Shown here in pieces: positions 30,465-42,344 of a DNA stretch of 64,000 nt. Below the pieces are notes generated by a model. It did no database searches, was not told the origin of the DNA, and was given only the letters and a program-made list of their open reading frames with translations. A program made the position numbers and the translations under genes. The stretch is from Neovahlkampfia damariscottae. Lineage: Eukaryota > Heterolobosea > Selenaionea > Neovahlkampfiida > Neovahlkampfiidae. The stretch is taken from contig JABLTG010000056.1 in assembly GCA_016618085.1 (NCBI GenBank), positions 1 through 64,000 of the forward strand, in the 5' to 3' direction. Numbering within the stretch: position 1 is the first letter of the stretch; every line of letters starts with the position of its first letter.

Positions 30465-32298
30465 TTATTGACTTGGAGTTGGTGATACATTTAAATTTTC
30501 AACTAAATAATTCAAAGTTGCAGGTGGAATGAAAGCAGGTAAGAAAGGTCCTAATTGGATATTTTTAACACCTAAATGCATCAATGTCAAAAAGATAACC
30601 ACAGCTTTTTGTTCAAACCAACTAATTGAATATGATAAAGGCAATGAATTGATGTCTGTTTCAAATGCTTCTGCGAGTGCCATTGCAATTTTAACAGCTG
30701 AATATGAATCATTACATTGACCTAAATCTAAAAGTCTTGGAATTTGAACAATTTCATTATCTTTTTTTGTTTCAATAACTCCAAAGTTTTCTTTGTTGAA
30801 TCTGTATTTTGCACATCCCAAAGTTAAAATAACATGATCTTTTGGAAGACCTAAAGCGTGATTTCTGAAATAGTTTCTTTCTCCTTCACTACCATCACAT
30901 CCACCGATTAAATGAAATCTTTTAATATCACCTCCTTTAACAGCACCAACAATAACATCAGCCAAACCTAAAACTGTTTTATGTCCAAATCCAACTAAGA
31001 TTTTTTTTTCTTCTGCCTTTTCATTTTCTGTAAAACCTTTTTCTTTCAATGCAGCATCAATTAATGGTTGAAAATCATCATCTTTTAAATGATTTCCATT
31101 TACAACACCTGTTGGCCCAATAGTGAATAATTTATGTGCATATCTTTTGGTTGGTTCTAAAACACAATTTGATGTGACAACTATTGAACCTGGAAACATT
31201 GAAAATTCAAATTTTTGTAATTGCCAAGCTCCACCATAATTTCCAACTAAATGTTTGTATTTTCTTAATTCTGGGTATCCATGAGCAGGTAACATTTCTC
31301 CATGAGTATAAACGTTAATACCTTTTCCTTCTGTAGCTTTTAATATTTTTTCCAAATCTCCTAAATTGTGTCCAGATACTAAAATACATTTTCCAGGTAC
31401 TGATGTAATTAAAACTTCATGTGGTGATGGTGTTCCAAAATTTGCATCTCCTGCTGCATCTAACAATTCAAGAACTCTGATATTCATTTCTCCGCATTTC
31501 AAAGCCATTTTTAATATTTCTCCAGAATCTCTTTCACGTCCTTTAATATCAGCAAGTGATCCCCAAGCTTCTTGTGAAAATTGATAAACTTTTGGATCAA
31601 ATTTTCCTAAATTAGTTCCTTCGGAAGCATAAGCAGCGTAACCTTTAAGTCCATATGTCAATAATTCTTCAAGAGAAACTTGTTCTTCTCCATAAGCAGC
31701 TTTACGATTTTCTACTCCAACGATTGTAGATTTAGTGTAATAATTTTGTAATTTTTCAAATGAATTTTTGGTGAATTCTAAATCATCATTGAGGTCAAAT
31801 TCAACTTTTTTTCCTGTCATTTTTTCATATTCAGCTTTTGCATTGCTGATTAATTTTGATGTATCTTCAAGTATTTCATGAAATCTGTCAGGTGAGAAAT
31901 TGACGTTTGTTAAAGTTTCATAAGGCCCATAAGCAAGTAGTTTGTTCTTTTCATATGTTTCTGTTGGATCTGCACCTGCTTTCATCAATTCATTGAGGAA
32001 GAATGCCAATCTTCTAGTTTGAAAAATTAACAAATCTTGAAGAGCTGAAACTTCAGGAGTTTTACCACAAACACCGACTGTAGTACAACCTGTATGTGAT
32101 TCTGTTTGTTCACATTGCATACAAAACATTTCTTTTGAACCTAAAAAAAAAAGGAGGTCAGAAACCAAACAACAGATGCTTACTGTGAACAGTTTCAGTG
32201 TTTGTATAAAATCTAGTTGTGGTATTGAATCTGCTGAACTTTAAACCTTTGAGAGTTTTTTTGTTGTTCTTTAAGAGGAGTTGAGTCGTTTTTTTCAT
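30465..32298 (-). CDS. HCP: Hybrid-cluster protein with organellar presequence
   Basis: Two exons (32298-32184 and 32140-30465; 43-nt intron), 596 aa. CMQCEQTESHTGCTTVGVCG supplies the N-terminal cluster cysteines (C45, C48, C57, C63). HNLGDLE, VVTSNCVLEPTKRY, TLGCAKYRFN and the DLGQCNDSYSAVKIAMALAE block give the ligands of the hybrid Fe-S-O cluster. HCP reduces hydroxylamine or nitric oxide and is common in anaerobes. Exon 1 encodes a basic, Ser/Thr-rich, acid-poor leader (MKKTTQLLLKNNKKTLKG, FSRFNTTTRFYTN), typical of mitochondrial import, so an organellar location is inferred. CCAATCA lies about 20 nt upstream. Confidence 0.94.
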
Positions 32299-32545
32299 CG
32301 TGTTTATTTGGTACTAAAACAACCAATCAAACGTTAATTTATTTTTCTACAATTCACCATTTTAGGAAAAATCAAAATTTATCTGGAGTTGGTCAAAAGA
32401 AATTTCATTTGAAATAACTCCAATTCGAACTAAAAGATACTTCTGATTTCGTGTCTTCATCTATTAATTCTACATTGGGATTAAACATTTACCTTTTGAA
32501 AAAAGTCAACAAAAAGAATCTTTGTGAATGAATAACTCTAACAAT

Positions 32546-33160
32546 TTATTTCAGTCCAGAGAACATTTCCAACATTCCTGATACTTTTTTCATCTTTTCT
32601 CTTTGCTTTTGTGATTTTTTACAAACTTTTTTATGTCTAAATTTCCAATCTACTGTTTGACATTCTTTTGAACAATAAAAAGGAACATGACATCCACCAC
32701 AAGCTTTAAAATGGTCATTTTCATTTTCAGTTCTGGAACAACCAATTCTACAACATGCTTCTAAACCTATTCTCCTTGGTCCAATTTGGATTGGTGGAGG
32801 TTTGTACCATAAAGGAGCTTTAATCAGTTTTCCTTTGTTTTTCAAAATTAATTCATGAATTGTTTTGTAATCATAATCTTCAATTCCATCAGTTGGTATA
32901 AAATTTCTCAAACAAGTTGATTTTAAATAAGAAAATGGGCAGTATTGTAAATCCTTTTCTGAAATATTGATAGTTGATGTTGTTTCACCATTAATTGATC
33001 CAGTTCCGGTGTCTTTCATCAAAATGGAACGGTATTTTTGATATATTTCTTCCTTTTCGTATCTTGGAGGCTCATCTTCACCACTCAATTCTTTACCAAA
33101 GAATTCTTCTTTTTTTGCTTTTAATTCTGGGTATTCAATGTACAAGTCTTCATTATTCAT
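32546..33160 (-). CDS. MYND zinc-finger protein
   Basis: Single exon, 204 aa. Residues 133-187 form a MYND finger: CCRIGCSRTE, FKACGGCHVPFYCSKECQ, DWKFRHKKVC, with the CxxC...CxxC...CxxxC...HxxxC spacing. The N-terminal 130 residues are charged with little recognisable structure, though a short LIKAPLWYKPPPIQIGPRRIG segment precedes the finger. MYND fingers bind proline-rich partners. No SET domain or other catalytic domain is present. The stop lies inside GAAATAAATT. Confidence 0.88.
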   Translation of the reverse strand: MNNEDLYIEYPELKAKKEEFFGKELSGEDEPPRYEKEEIYQKYRSILMKDTGTGSINGETTSTINISEKDLQYCPFSYLKSTCLRNFIPTDGIEDYDYKTIHELILKNKGKLIKAPLWYKPPPIQIGPRRIGLEACCRIGCSRTENENDHFKACGGCHVPFYCSKECQTVDWKFRHKKVCKKSQKQREKMKKVSGMLEMFSGLK

Positions 33161-33271
33161 TTTTTTGGTTCAACCAGTGATTGGGTTCAACTTGTTTAAA
33201 CAACGTATTCAACGCTCAAACGTTAAATAACACATTTATTTGAAACGTCTTTATCAATAGCTTTTTCATGA

Positions 33272-34717
33272 TCACCAAGAGTCATACTCAACTAAGTCTT
33301 CGCTTTGATACCAATCTAAATAATCTTTTTCTTCTTGTTTGGAAAGCTCAACAAGCAAATCTTCTTCCTTGAAGATACTGGTCTTTCATTAATTATGATG
33401 AAATCACCAATTTTCTTGATAGTTTCACTTTGATCAATTTCCAATATACTCTTTTTGACTTTGTTTGAATTTTTTGAAGAATCTTCAATTGCTTTTACTT
33501 CTGGGTCCACATCAGATATAGAGTTATAATATGTATCTAAAGTTGATTGTGTAGAGTTGAAAGATTTCATTATTTTAAAATTTTCTTTTTGTTGGAATTT
33601 TATATGCGACAATACTTTTGTTGTAGTGTCATCCTTTTTTGATAATTTCCTGACTTCTCTACCAACAAACTGTGAAAATAACACTCTGGATTCTTTTTGG
33701 ATATTTCTGAGAATACAAATAATGCTAACTTCCTTTCTATCGAATCCTTCTAATAACTTTCCACAGACAACTAGTATTTTAATTTCATTATTTTTGAATT
33801 TGGTCAAATTTTCTTCTTTTGAGTCAGAATAATAAGGAAGTGCCAATATTTTCATATAGTTCGTGTTTATGGACCATGCACATTCTTCAGTTTCCTCTGT
33901 TGTGCGCATAAGAATCATTGCTTGATGATTTTTTCTTCTATTTAATACTTCCATGATTTTTTGAAAAGTTTGTATGTATATCTCTTTATTTTCATCTTCA
34001 ATATTCCCAAATTCTTCAAATTCTAAGTTTCTTATAATTCCTGCTTTGTTGATTTCTTCATAACTTTTGTGATATATCCAATAATTTTTATCAAAGATTG
34101 GTTTCCCTTTATTATACGGTGTTGCAGTAAAAAATAAAATTGGTGAATTAAAATGTTCAACCACTGACAACCAAGTTTTTGCAGGGTAATGATGTCCTTC
34201 ATCAACAATGATCAAATCAAATAGGTCTTTTGGAATTTTACTGATGTCTATATTCGATTTTTCTCCAAATTTTTGGGCGTTGCAAATAATCAAATAGTGC
34301 ATTCTTATGTTAACTATTTGATCTGATTTTTCTATTCTCAATCCATCTTCACACCAATTTTCAACATCTTCACGTTTTATGAGACCCATTTTTTCATAAA
34401 ACGTTTCATTTTCAATGAAGCACAAGTCGTGGTGTATTTGCCTTGATATATAAATAGATGGTGTCAGAATTAAAACTCTTTCTTTTGTAATATATATGGA
34501 GAAAGTGCAATAATACCAGATTTTCCACTTCCAGTCGGAAGAACAACCAAACCATATTTGTTTTTAGGATTTTTATAATATTCTAAGATTTTGCTGAGAG
34601 CATCTCTTTGATGTTGATATAAATTCTTATCATTCAGAATACCATCAACGACTTCGGGTTGTTTTCCTTGCTATACGAACTTGCTGTGCATTTTTTTAAT
34701 TTTTTTGAGAGACTCAT
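33272..34717 (-). CDS. SF2 helicase, ResIII/DEAH-type
   Basis: Motifs in order: LYQHQRDALSKILEYY (Q-like), VVLPTGSGKS (motif I), RVLILTPS (Ia), LFDLIIVDEGHH (II), ILFFTATPYN (III), ILVVCGKLLEGFDRKEV (V) and FSQFVGREVRKL (VI). It resembles the type III restriction/UvrB-like DNA translocase group. The 5' end needs a 29-nt intron (34652-34680) and the 3' end an intron beginning at 33407 that leads to an acidic tail ending EYDSW. In the middle, the frame after GSGKSGIIALSPYIL breaks at about 34482. A GT-AG segment (34482-34516) would repair it but delete residues the family keeps, so a 1-nt indel is possible. It is a functional or recently damaged gene. Confidence 0.68.
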
Positions 34718-34930
34718 GGTTGTTTGATGCTCAACGAAAATTCTGTTTTTTATCACTGTTTTCAACAAGTTCTATCCAATCAAACGTGTTTCAATTTTTT
34801 TGTTTGATAAAGAGAGAATTCAGTGCTTTATTCAATAAAAAATGTTCAATCTTTTTGAGAATTCTTTGGAAAGTTTATTGGAATGTTAAAATCGAAAGAA
34901 AATGATTGGTTGAGCTAACAAATTGGAAAG
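34718..34930. promoter_or_regulatory. Bidirectional promoter with CCAATCA and TGATTGG
   Basis: This 213-nt gap separates the divergent helicase and TMEM63-like genes. CCAATCA is at 34776-34782, about 60 nt above the helicase start, and TGATTGG at 34903-34909, 22 nt above the channel start. Nothing else is recognised. Confidence 0.5.
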
Positions 34931-37896
34931 ATGCAAAAGGTAGGTGTTTTCACTTTTATTTTTTGTTTTTTTGTCGTATCTTCACAAGTTTGCAATCAAT
35001 CCAGTTGCTTTGAATGTGCAAGTCAAACAAATTGTCGTAAGAAAAAAAATCAAAAAAAATAATCAAAAGTTTGGTGTGGGTTGGAAAATCGGTGCAAAAT
35101 GAGAAATGAAAGTTGTTTAAATGCAACAATAGATTTTTTAGGAGACTCAAAAACAAAAGGATTTTACAAAAATGCTTCAGAAATATTGACTAGAATACCT
35201 TCAAAATACTCATCAAATTATTTACAAAATTTTGTTCCTTGGAACGAAACAACAATTCAGTGCGAAAATTACAAAAGAATAGAAAATGCTCTACTTTGCC
35301 CAGATTATAATGGTATGTAAAAAACTGTTAATTTTTCGGCAGTCCATGCTATTTTTGAAAATGAAAAAGTTAAAAATTTAATTGAACGATTTCAGAAACA
35401 ACCAGTATTAGTTTTAGTTGATGCTAAAAATGGATCTCAATTTATGAACTCAACATGGTTAAATCAGCTTTCAATTATTCCAGGAGTTTATTTTGTTGAA
35501 AATTCAAGTCCAAAATCAAGAATATTTTCTTTTATTTATCATGTTCTTCAAGGACATGTTTTTGAGCAATCACCATACCTTGTAAATGATGATACTAATA
35601 CAATATCATTTGGTGATTTATCTCTCACTGGGCCTCCAACAAAAGTTAGACTTGGGTATGCAACTGTACTTCAGAAAGGTGGAAAATTTCAATGTTCCTT
35701 CTCTCTTCAAGTACATGAATTGGAAATTGAATCAATGACACTCACCTTTTTCAATTATTTTTTAATAGTATTATTTGGGGTGTTTGTTGTATTTTCAACA
35801 ATTTTTTTTTTCCTCACTTTGATTTGCAATGGAAAATATGAAGAAAAAAAAGGAAAATTAGGGAATTCAAAGAGGTTTTTTACAACAGAAGGAAGTATAT
35901 TTTTAGATTTCCTTTTGACAATGATCAAACCAATCAACAAAAACCACGTAGTACACATTGGAACACAAGCATATTTCTTTTTAAGATATTACAAAACCAT
36001 TGTTATTATTTCATTCTTGTTTTCATTAACTTCAATACCTTTGATCATTTTAGATATAATCGTTGCTGTATTTGATAATTTCACAACTTATGATTTCAGC
36101 ACAATTTCAATTGCTTCTATTAGTTTGGATCATCCTTATTTTTCATTGTTTTCATTGATGCATATGGGTGTTTCATTGTCACATATTATCATTATGATTG
36201 CATTTATTTCACTTATTTTATATATTTCTCAATTGGTTCTTCCTGCCGAAGATGAATCATCAAGAACCTTGGAGATTTCAAATATCCCAAAAGACTTGAC
36301 AGATACAAATGTTTTGGAGAATAAATTTGAAAGTTATTTCATGAAAATGGAAATAGGAAGTGTTCAAATTGCTTATGTTTTGGAAGATTTGGATAAATTG
36401 GTCAAAGAAAGAGAGAAAGAAGAAGAACAACTTGAGAAGTTAATTTCCATCAAGGAATATAAAGAAGACAAACAAAAATGGTATCAAATTTGTAGATACA
36501 GTAAAATTGACAACAAAATCGAAAAACAACAAGAAGTTGTTGATAAAATCTATCAACAAATTAATGAAGAAAAAGAAAAAAATTTGATTGGTTCCGGCGT
36601 TGGATTCATAACATTCACAGAAAAAGAATATGCAAAAAAATGTTTAGATTTAGCAAAGAAAAATTGGGAAGTAAATGAACAAAAATGTGATGATGAAATT
36701 TTGAAAAATTTCAAATTCAATTTTGCACCACAACCTTCAGCAATCATTTGGGAAAATTTGAAATATTCATATTCCAACATAATAATCCGAACCATTATTG
36801 GGTATTTTATTGTCGTTATTGCATTTTCTGTTGTTTCTTTGTTAATTTTTTCACTAGAATCAATCACGAAGTTTAAGGATATGTATCAAGTTCCATTGTC
36901 AAAATTTTATTTAGATTCTGATGAAATTATCAAATTAATACTTGGAATTGTAAATCTTTTTGTTGGACTTCGTGGAATTTTCACTTTATTTGCAATAATC
37001 TTCACAATGATTACCATTATTATTTTAGGAAAATGCTTGAAGAAACACTCAATGGTTTCTCAATTAAAATCAACAGCGCGTGGAATTTTATTTTTCATGG
37101 TAATTCGAATTTGATTTAAATTCTTTAGTTCATCAATTCTTTGATTGTTCCAAAAATCCCGTTTTTTATTAATGCATTTCAAGTGGCATTTAATGCAAAA
37201 GCACCATTTAACACATATGATTATTTGATCCAAGGATTCACTGGTGATGTTTTGCAAGTTATTTTGCTCATTCCTTTCCTCATTGGAGCACTAACAAGAT
37301 TTTTTAACATATTAGGAATTGTGATTGGATATTGTTTCAATGGAAAAGTCAAAAGATCAGAATTCGATTTTACACAACCAACAGCTTTATCTATCTACAA
37401 TTTTATTCATATTTTATTTTTCAGTTCAATTATTCCAATAGTTTCCATATTTGGATTTTTTTACTTTTTATTTGATTACTTGATCATGAAAGCGGCAATT
37501 TACTACTATTTCGAAAAAAGTGATGACAATGGAAGTGCATTTCTCACAGAATGTGTCAGAAATTTGATCATTTTTTTGATATTGTATCCAATAGTGATGA
37601 CATTATTAATGATGAGATTGAAATTTTACTACTTGATACCTTATGCAATCATCTCGCTATTATTGGTTACTATATTCTTGATTGGATATGCTGTTGGTCA
37701 TTTTTCATACTTTAAACACAAAACATTCATGGAAACCTCAAAAGAAGGAGATTTCTTGACAATCAACCAAACAGACTCAGTGCGTCGTTACGAACACCCA
37801 TTGAAAGATGAATACTTTAAAAAAAATGGCTCAACAAGAATTGATGTTCTTGAAAGAGATTCAGAAAAAGAGATCCCTACAATTTCTGATAATTAA
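34931..37896 (+). CDS. TMEM63/OSCA-family cation channel with extracellular N-terminal domain
   Basis: Four exons (34931-35036, 35070-35312, 35343-37099, 37129-37896), 957 aa. A signal peptide (VFTFIFCFFVVSSQV) precedes about 210 lumenal residues with cysteines and a segment resembling a protease-associated domain (FENEKVKNLIERFQKQPVLV). Then come the OSCA/TMEM63 features: a first TM, TTEGSIFLDF, paired TMs, a long cytosolic coiled-coil loop (EDESSRTLEISNIPKDLTD through GFITFTEKEYAKKC, RRM-like), PQPSAIIWENLKYS, and a C-terminal pore bundle. Family members are osmo- or mechanosensitive calcium-permeable channels. The large extracellular head is not typical of the family. Confidence 0.82.
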
Positions 37897-37901
37897 AAGA
37901 T

Positions 37902-39233
37902 TTAACTTAATTTCACATTCATTATTCTTGTTAATGTATCATAAACACCTAGGTTCGCTGAAACAATTGGCACTGCTTTCAATAACATTGGCGCGTAACC
38001 TCTGAAAAATCCTTTCACTCCTTGATTGACAAATATCTTTCTTGCACAATCCATTGGTGATTTGAACACTTTTCCGTCTCCATCCAACTGCATATTTCTT
38101 ATCACAACATCCATTGGAAATAATACACTGCTAGTTATTGTTCCTGAAAATACACCCGATAAAACGCTGTAAACCATTCCTTTATAACCTCTGTCTTCCA
38201 AATATCCTTTTGCATAATCAAATAAAGTATAATTCATCGCCATCATTGGAAATGACTGAGTCATTGAAATTCCACATCCTCTATAGAATGCTTTAAAACC
38301 CTCTTGTTGGCGTATTTTTTTTATTGTATCAACAATACCATTGTATTGAATACTATCTTTTGATTGAACAGCCAATCTTGTTCTGACAACTTCCAAAGGA
38401 TAAGTTGAAAGAACATTGACTAAACCAGCAGAACCTCCAGCAAGTAACCTCGAATAAGTTCCATGAGTGGAAGAATCGAATTTCAAAAAGTATTTCTTGA
38501 ATATTTCATACACCAAATAAGTTATCCCTCCTTGAGGAATACTACGTGTCAAATCAGTTAAATTTCCTCTCCAAAAACCTCTTAAACCTTCATTCTTGAA
38601 AATATCTTTGACAATTTGGATATTGGATATTTTCACTTTTCCAGGAGCTTCTCTTGAACGAAATTCATGAGTTTGTTGTAAAATTGTAATTCTAGTTAAT
38701 GGAGCTCCTAAACATCTTGCAAATGAAGTTGCAACTGCTCCAGCTACAAACAATTTAAATCTAAAATAAGGGTCTTTTTTTTCTTCATCTAATAAATTCT
38801 CTACTTTTACATCCATTAATGGAGCTAATCTCCAATATCTATGTCTAAACGTGGTTTCTTTCTCTTCATCACCTAAAATATGAGATGAAAATTCTTCCCA
38901 TTGAATAACACCTGTTAAAAGTTGTCAACAATTTATTGTCGAAGAGTTACCATCATGATTTGTGTCCTTAAGTTCAATTAAATCATTCACGCATTTTTGA
39001 ATCATTTTTATACCTTCTGGTGAATGTATTTTTGATAATTCCGCAGTGGTGTCTGAATCAGGATCAGAAACTATTGAATAAACCAACACATCTCGAACTA
39101 ATTTTGATAATTCGTTTGAATCAAGAACATTATCTTCATTGGTGTCATAATAGTCAAATATCGATTTTAATTGTTCCTTGTTTATCTTTTTTCCTTTCAA
39201 AAGGTCTTGGACAATGTCTCCTCTTGTTGACAT
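37902..39233 (-). CDS. Calcium-regulated mitochondrial carrier (SCaMC/APC type)
   Basis: Two exons (39233-38951 and 38911-37902; 39-nt intron), 430 aa. The N-terminus has EF-hand loops DTNEDNVLDSNE and DTNHDGGVIQWEEF, the second completed by splicing. Three mitochondrial carrier repeats follow, with CLGAPLTRI, YPLEVVRTR and FPMDVVIRN at the PxxxxR/K positions. SCaMC carriers exchange ATP-Mg for phosphate across the inner mitochondrial membrane under cytosolic calcium control. The first repeat motif is GAPLTRI where PLDxxK is usual, as in other SCaMCs (PLDRLK). Five nt separate its stop from the convergent channel gene. Confidence 0.9.
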
Positions 39234-39377
39234 AAATAAAATGAACTACCAATCAATTTCCATCAAATTGTATCATGAATTCATTCTGTATTTTTTGAAG
39301 AATAAATCAGTTCTTTTTTTTTATTGATGTGTCCAATCAAAAAGTTTGGATACATCCAAACATTTTCCAATACAAAA
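39234..39377. promoter_or_regulatory. Bidirectional promoter with two CCAATCA elements
   Basis: The carrier (start 39233) and decarboxylase (start 39378) diverge from this 144-nt gap. CCAATCA occurs at 39249-39255 and at 39333-39339, 16 and 39 nt from the respective starts. A T-rich tract lies between them. Confidence 0.5.
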
Positions 39378-41008
39378 ATGTCCAACGAAGAAGAGAAGAA
39401 AAAAGATTTTGAACATCCAATGCAAGTGGAAGACTTCAGAAAATATGGTTATCAAATGATTGATACTATTTGTGATTACTACACAAATGTTGAAAAAAAA
39501 CCAGTTTTGTCCACAGTGGAACCTGGTTACCTTCAAAAACTTCTTCCTGAAGAAGCACCTGAAAGTAAGGAAAAAAAAATTTTTTACACAACTAAGAACC
39601 TGAAGAATGGTCAAAAATTATGGAAGACATTGAAAAACACATAATGCCTGGTTTTTTTTTTAAAAGTTTTTTTTAACATTTTTAATAGGAGTAACTCATT
39701 GGCAACATCCACAATTTTTTGCTTACTTTTCTTCAAATCATTCTTATCCAGGTATTTTGGGAGAAATGATGTCCGGAATGTTCAATGTCATTGGATTCAA
39801 CTGGTTTTTAATATTTGAAGATTTTTTAATACTTTTTGAAGGATTTGCTCACCAGCTTGCACTGAATTAGAAGCTATTGTTTTAGATTGGATGGCTAAAG
39901 TTTTTAAACTTCCTGATTGCTATCTTTCCAAAGGAAAAGGAGGTGGTGTCATTCAAGGTACTGCGAGTGAGGCAACTTTGACTGCATTGCTTGCAGCTAA
40001 ATCAAAAGCTCTCAAACAAGGAAATAAATTCGAAAAATTAATAGTATATTCAAGTGATCAAGCTCATTCATCGATCAAAAAAGCTTGTATGATTGCAGGA
40101 ATTCCAGATGAACAAATCAGAATGATCGAAGGAGATGAAAATTTTGAATTAGATCCAGAAACACTTCAAAAATTAATTAAGGTGCACATTGATCAATATT
40201 AACATTTTAAGGAAGATAAATCAAAAGGATTTTGTCCATTTTTTGCTGTAGCAACTGTTGGAACAACTTCATCCACTGCAATTGATGATATTTCAAAAAT
40301 AGCTCCTTTATGTGCTAAAGAAGATGTTTGGTTACATATTGATGCGGCTTTTGTTGGATCTTCTTGCATTTGTCCTGAATTTAGAGATTACTTGAATGGA
40401 ATTGAAGACGCATGTTCATTCGTTTATAATCCACATAAATGGATGTTAACAAATTTTGATTGTTCAATTCTTTGGGTGAAAGATAGAATTCATCTCATCA
40501 ATGCATTAGATATAACACCTGAATATCTCAGAAACAAAGCAAGCGAATCAGGATCAGTGATTGATTACAGAAATTGGCAAATCCCATTGGGAAGAAGATT
40601 TAGAGCTTTGAAATTATGGTTTGTCATTAGAACATACGGAATTGAAGGATTACAAGCATTCATTAGACATGTAACAATTTTCTGTTTTTTTTTTTTTACA
40701 TTTTTATCAAGCATGTCGAAATGGCAAAATGGTTTGAAGCTGAAATTGAAAAAGATGAAAGATTTGAAATTTGCGCTAAAAGAACATCCTCATTAATCTG
40801 TTTTAGACTCAAAAATCAATCAAATGAAAAAAACAAACAATTATTGGATAATTTGAATAATTCAGGAAAAGTATACTTGGTCCATACAGAATTAAAAAAA
40901 AAATATGTCATCAGAATGGCAATTTGTGGAACAAATACAAAAAAAGAACATGTTGAAAATGCGTTGAAATTGATTTTAGCAGAAACAGACAAAATTTTAA
41001 AAGAATAA
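39378..41008 (+). CDS. Aromatic L-amino-acid decarboxylase family protein
   Basis: Six exons (39378-39564, 39597-39650, 39689-39803, 39842-40181, 40212-40670, 40712-41008), 483 aa, family length. PLP-dependent group II decarboxylase: [70 protein letters not shown] and the PLP lysine in [12 protein letters not shown] (K308). Substrates in the family are DOPA, tryptophan, tyrosine or phenylalanine and cannot be told from this sequence. An upstream in-frame ATG near 39327 overlaps the promoter element, so 39378 is used. The stop lies inside GAATAAAAT. Confidence 0.93.
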
Positions 41009-41154
41009 AATTTTATATCAGAGAATATTAGCCATATCCTTAAATTTAGAATCATATTGAATCATTTGGTCAATTAGAACAAACATCATTTCATCATCTA
41101 CGAATCATCGATTTGTAAAAGACGAAGATTTTTTTAAAAAAAAAAATTTGGTTT

Positions 41155-42179
41155 TTATTCATCAAAATAATCTTCTTCGTCATCTTCTGAATTATAATCT
41201 TCTTCTTCCTCTTCTTCTTCAGAATGTTCACCAACTTCTTCTTCCGAATCATCTTCAAGAAATTCTTCATCAAGTTCTTGATCTTCGACAGTTGAATTTC
41301 TTTTTTTTCTTTTGACTTGAGGAACTGATTTCTTTAAATTTGAAATTCTTTTTTCAGCTTCATATTCTTCTTCTTCACTTTTTCTTTTTCTTTTGAATTT
41401 CAAGTCAGAATATTGATATGCATCTGATTTTTCCAATGCTCTATTTTGTTTACTTTGTAACTTCGCAGATTCAATTGCAATATATCTGTCATCTTTAATG
41501 ATTGGTGTTTGTGTTGTTGTTGTTTTAGTTTTTCTTTTATTTTCTTTTGAAGCAATTTTAAAAGAGCTCAAAGTTGCATCTTTAAGTGAATGTGGTTTCA
41601 AAACCCATTTATCATTAATTTCACCTTGTTGTACTAAAACATCATCTGAGCTATAATATAAACTTTAAACCTTTTTTTTGATTACCTAATATATAGATGA
41701 TTCTTTGACATTGTTTGTTCAGAAATATCAAAATAAGTTTCACCCACTTTTAACTGAATTGAACCATCATCCCAGTGTATAATCCTTGCATTAGATTCAT
41801 CTGGATGCCCTTCACGACGTCTCCATCGAATTACATTTTTCGTTTTTCCAATTTCTTCTTTTAGATTTTCAGGTGTGAACTGTTTCTTTTGAATGGATAA
41901 AGTTGAAGGTAATTTGAAGAAAATTAATTTTGTGTTTTTTTGAGGTTTGTCAAATTTTGGTACTTTAATTTTTTTTACATCTCCAAAAAGTGTTTCTTCT
42001 GTTTCATCTTCATCAGAATCACTTCCGAAAATTTCTTTTATATCTTCATCGTTTAATTCTTCTTCTTCTTGCTTTTTTTCTTCATCATCAGAAAAATCAT
42101 CACCTGGTTGTGTTTCTCTTAAAGGAGCTTCATCTTCTTCTTCGTCAACATAATTAAATTCACCTTCAACTTTGCTCAT
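41155..42179 (-). CDS. LEO1: Paf1 complex subunit Leo1
   Basis: Two exons (42179-41686 and 41650-41155; 35-nt intron), 329 aa. An acidic N-terminus precedes the Leo1 core: VIRWRRREGHPDESNARIIH, WDDGSIQLKVGETYFDIS and SKNHLYI. The Pro-His-Ser segment KPHSLKDAT follows after the splice. The C-terminus is lysine-rich then acidic. Leo1 pairs with Paf1 and binds RNA polymerase II during elongation. The protein is shorter than animal or yeast Leo1 because its disordered tails are reduced. The stop lies within GAATAAAAA. Confidence 0.92.
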
Positions 42180-42344
42180 GTTTCTGTTTTGAAAGTTGTT
42201 TGATTGGATAATAAAAATTATTAATTGTATTTTTTGTTTTTTTTTTTAAAAAATACGAATATTGTTGATTTTTTTCTTTAACATTGATTGGACGTTGGTA
42301 AGCCAATAAAAAACACCAAAACTTTTTCAGCGGCAAAAACGGAC
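42180..42344. promoter_or_regulatory. Bidirectional promoter between LEO1 and a coiled-coil gene
   Basis: TGATTGG at 42201-42207 lies 22 nt above LEO1, and TGATTGG at 42285-42291 faces the coiled-coil gene. After the second element, 42296-42330 looks like a 5' UTR intron (GTAAGCC ... TTTTTCAG), which also contains CCAAT. Confidence 0.45.

Noticed and set aside
34652-34680. Frameshift at the 5' end of the helicase gene
   Set aside because: Removing a 29-nt GT-AG intron restores the frame and places the ATG 60 nt from a CCAATCA element.
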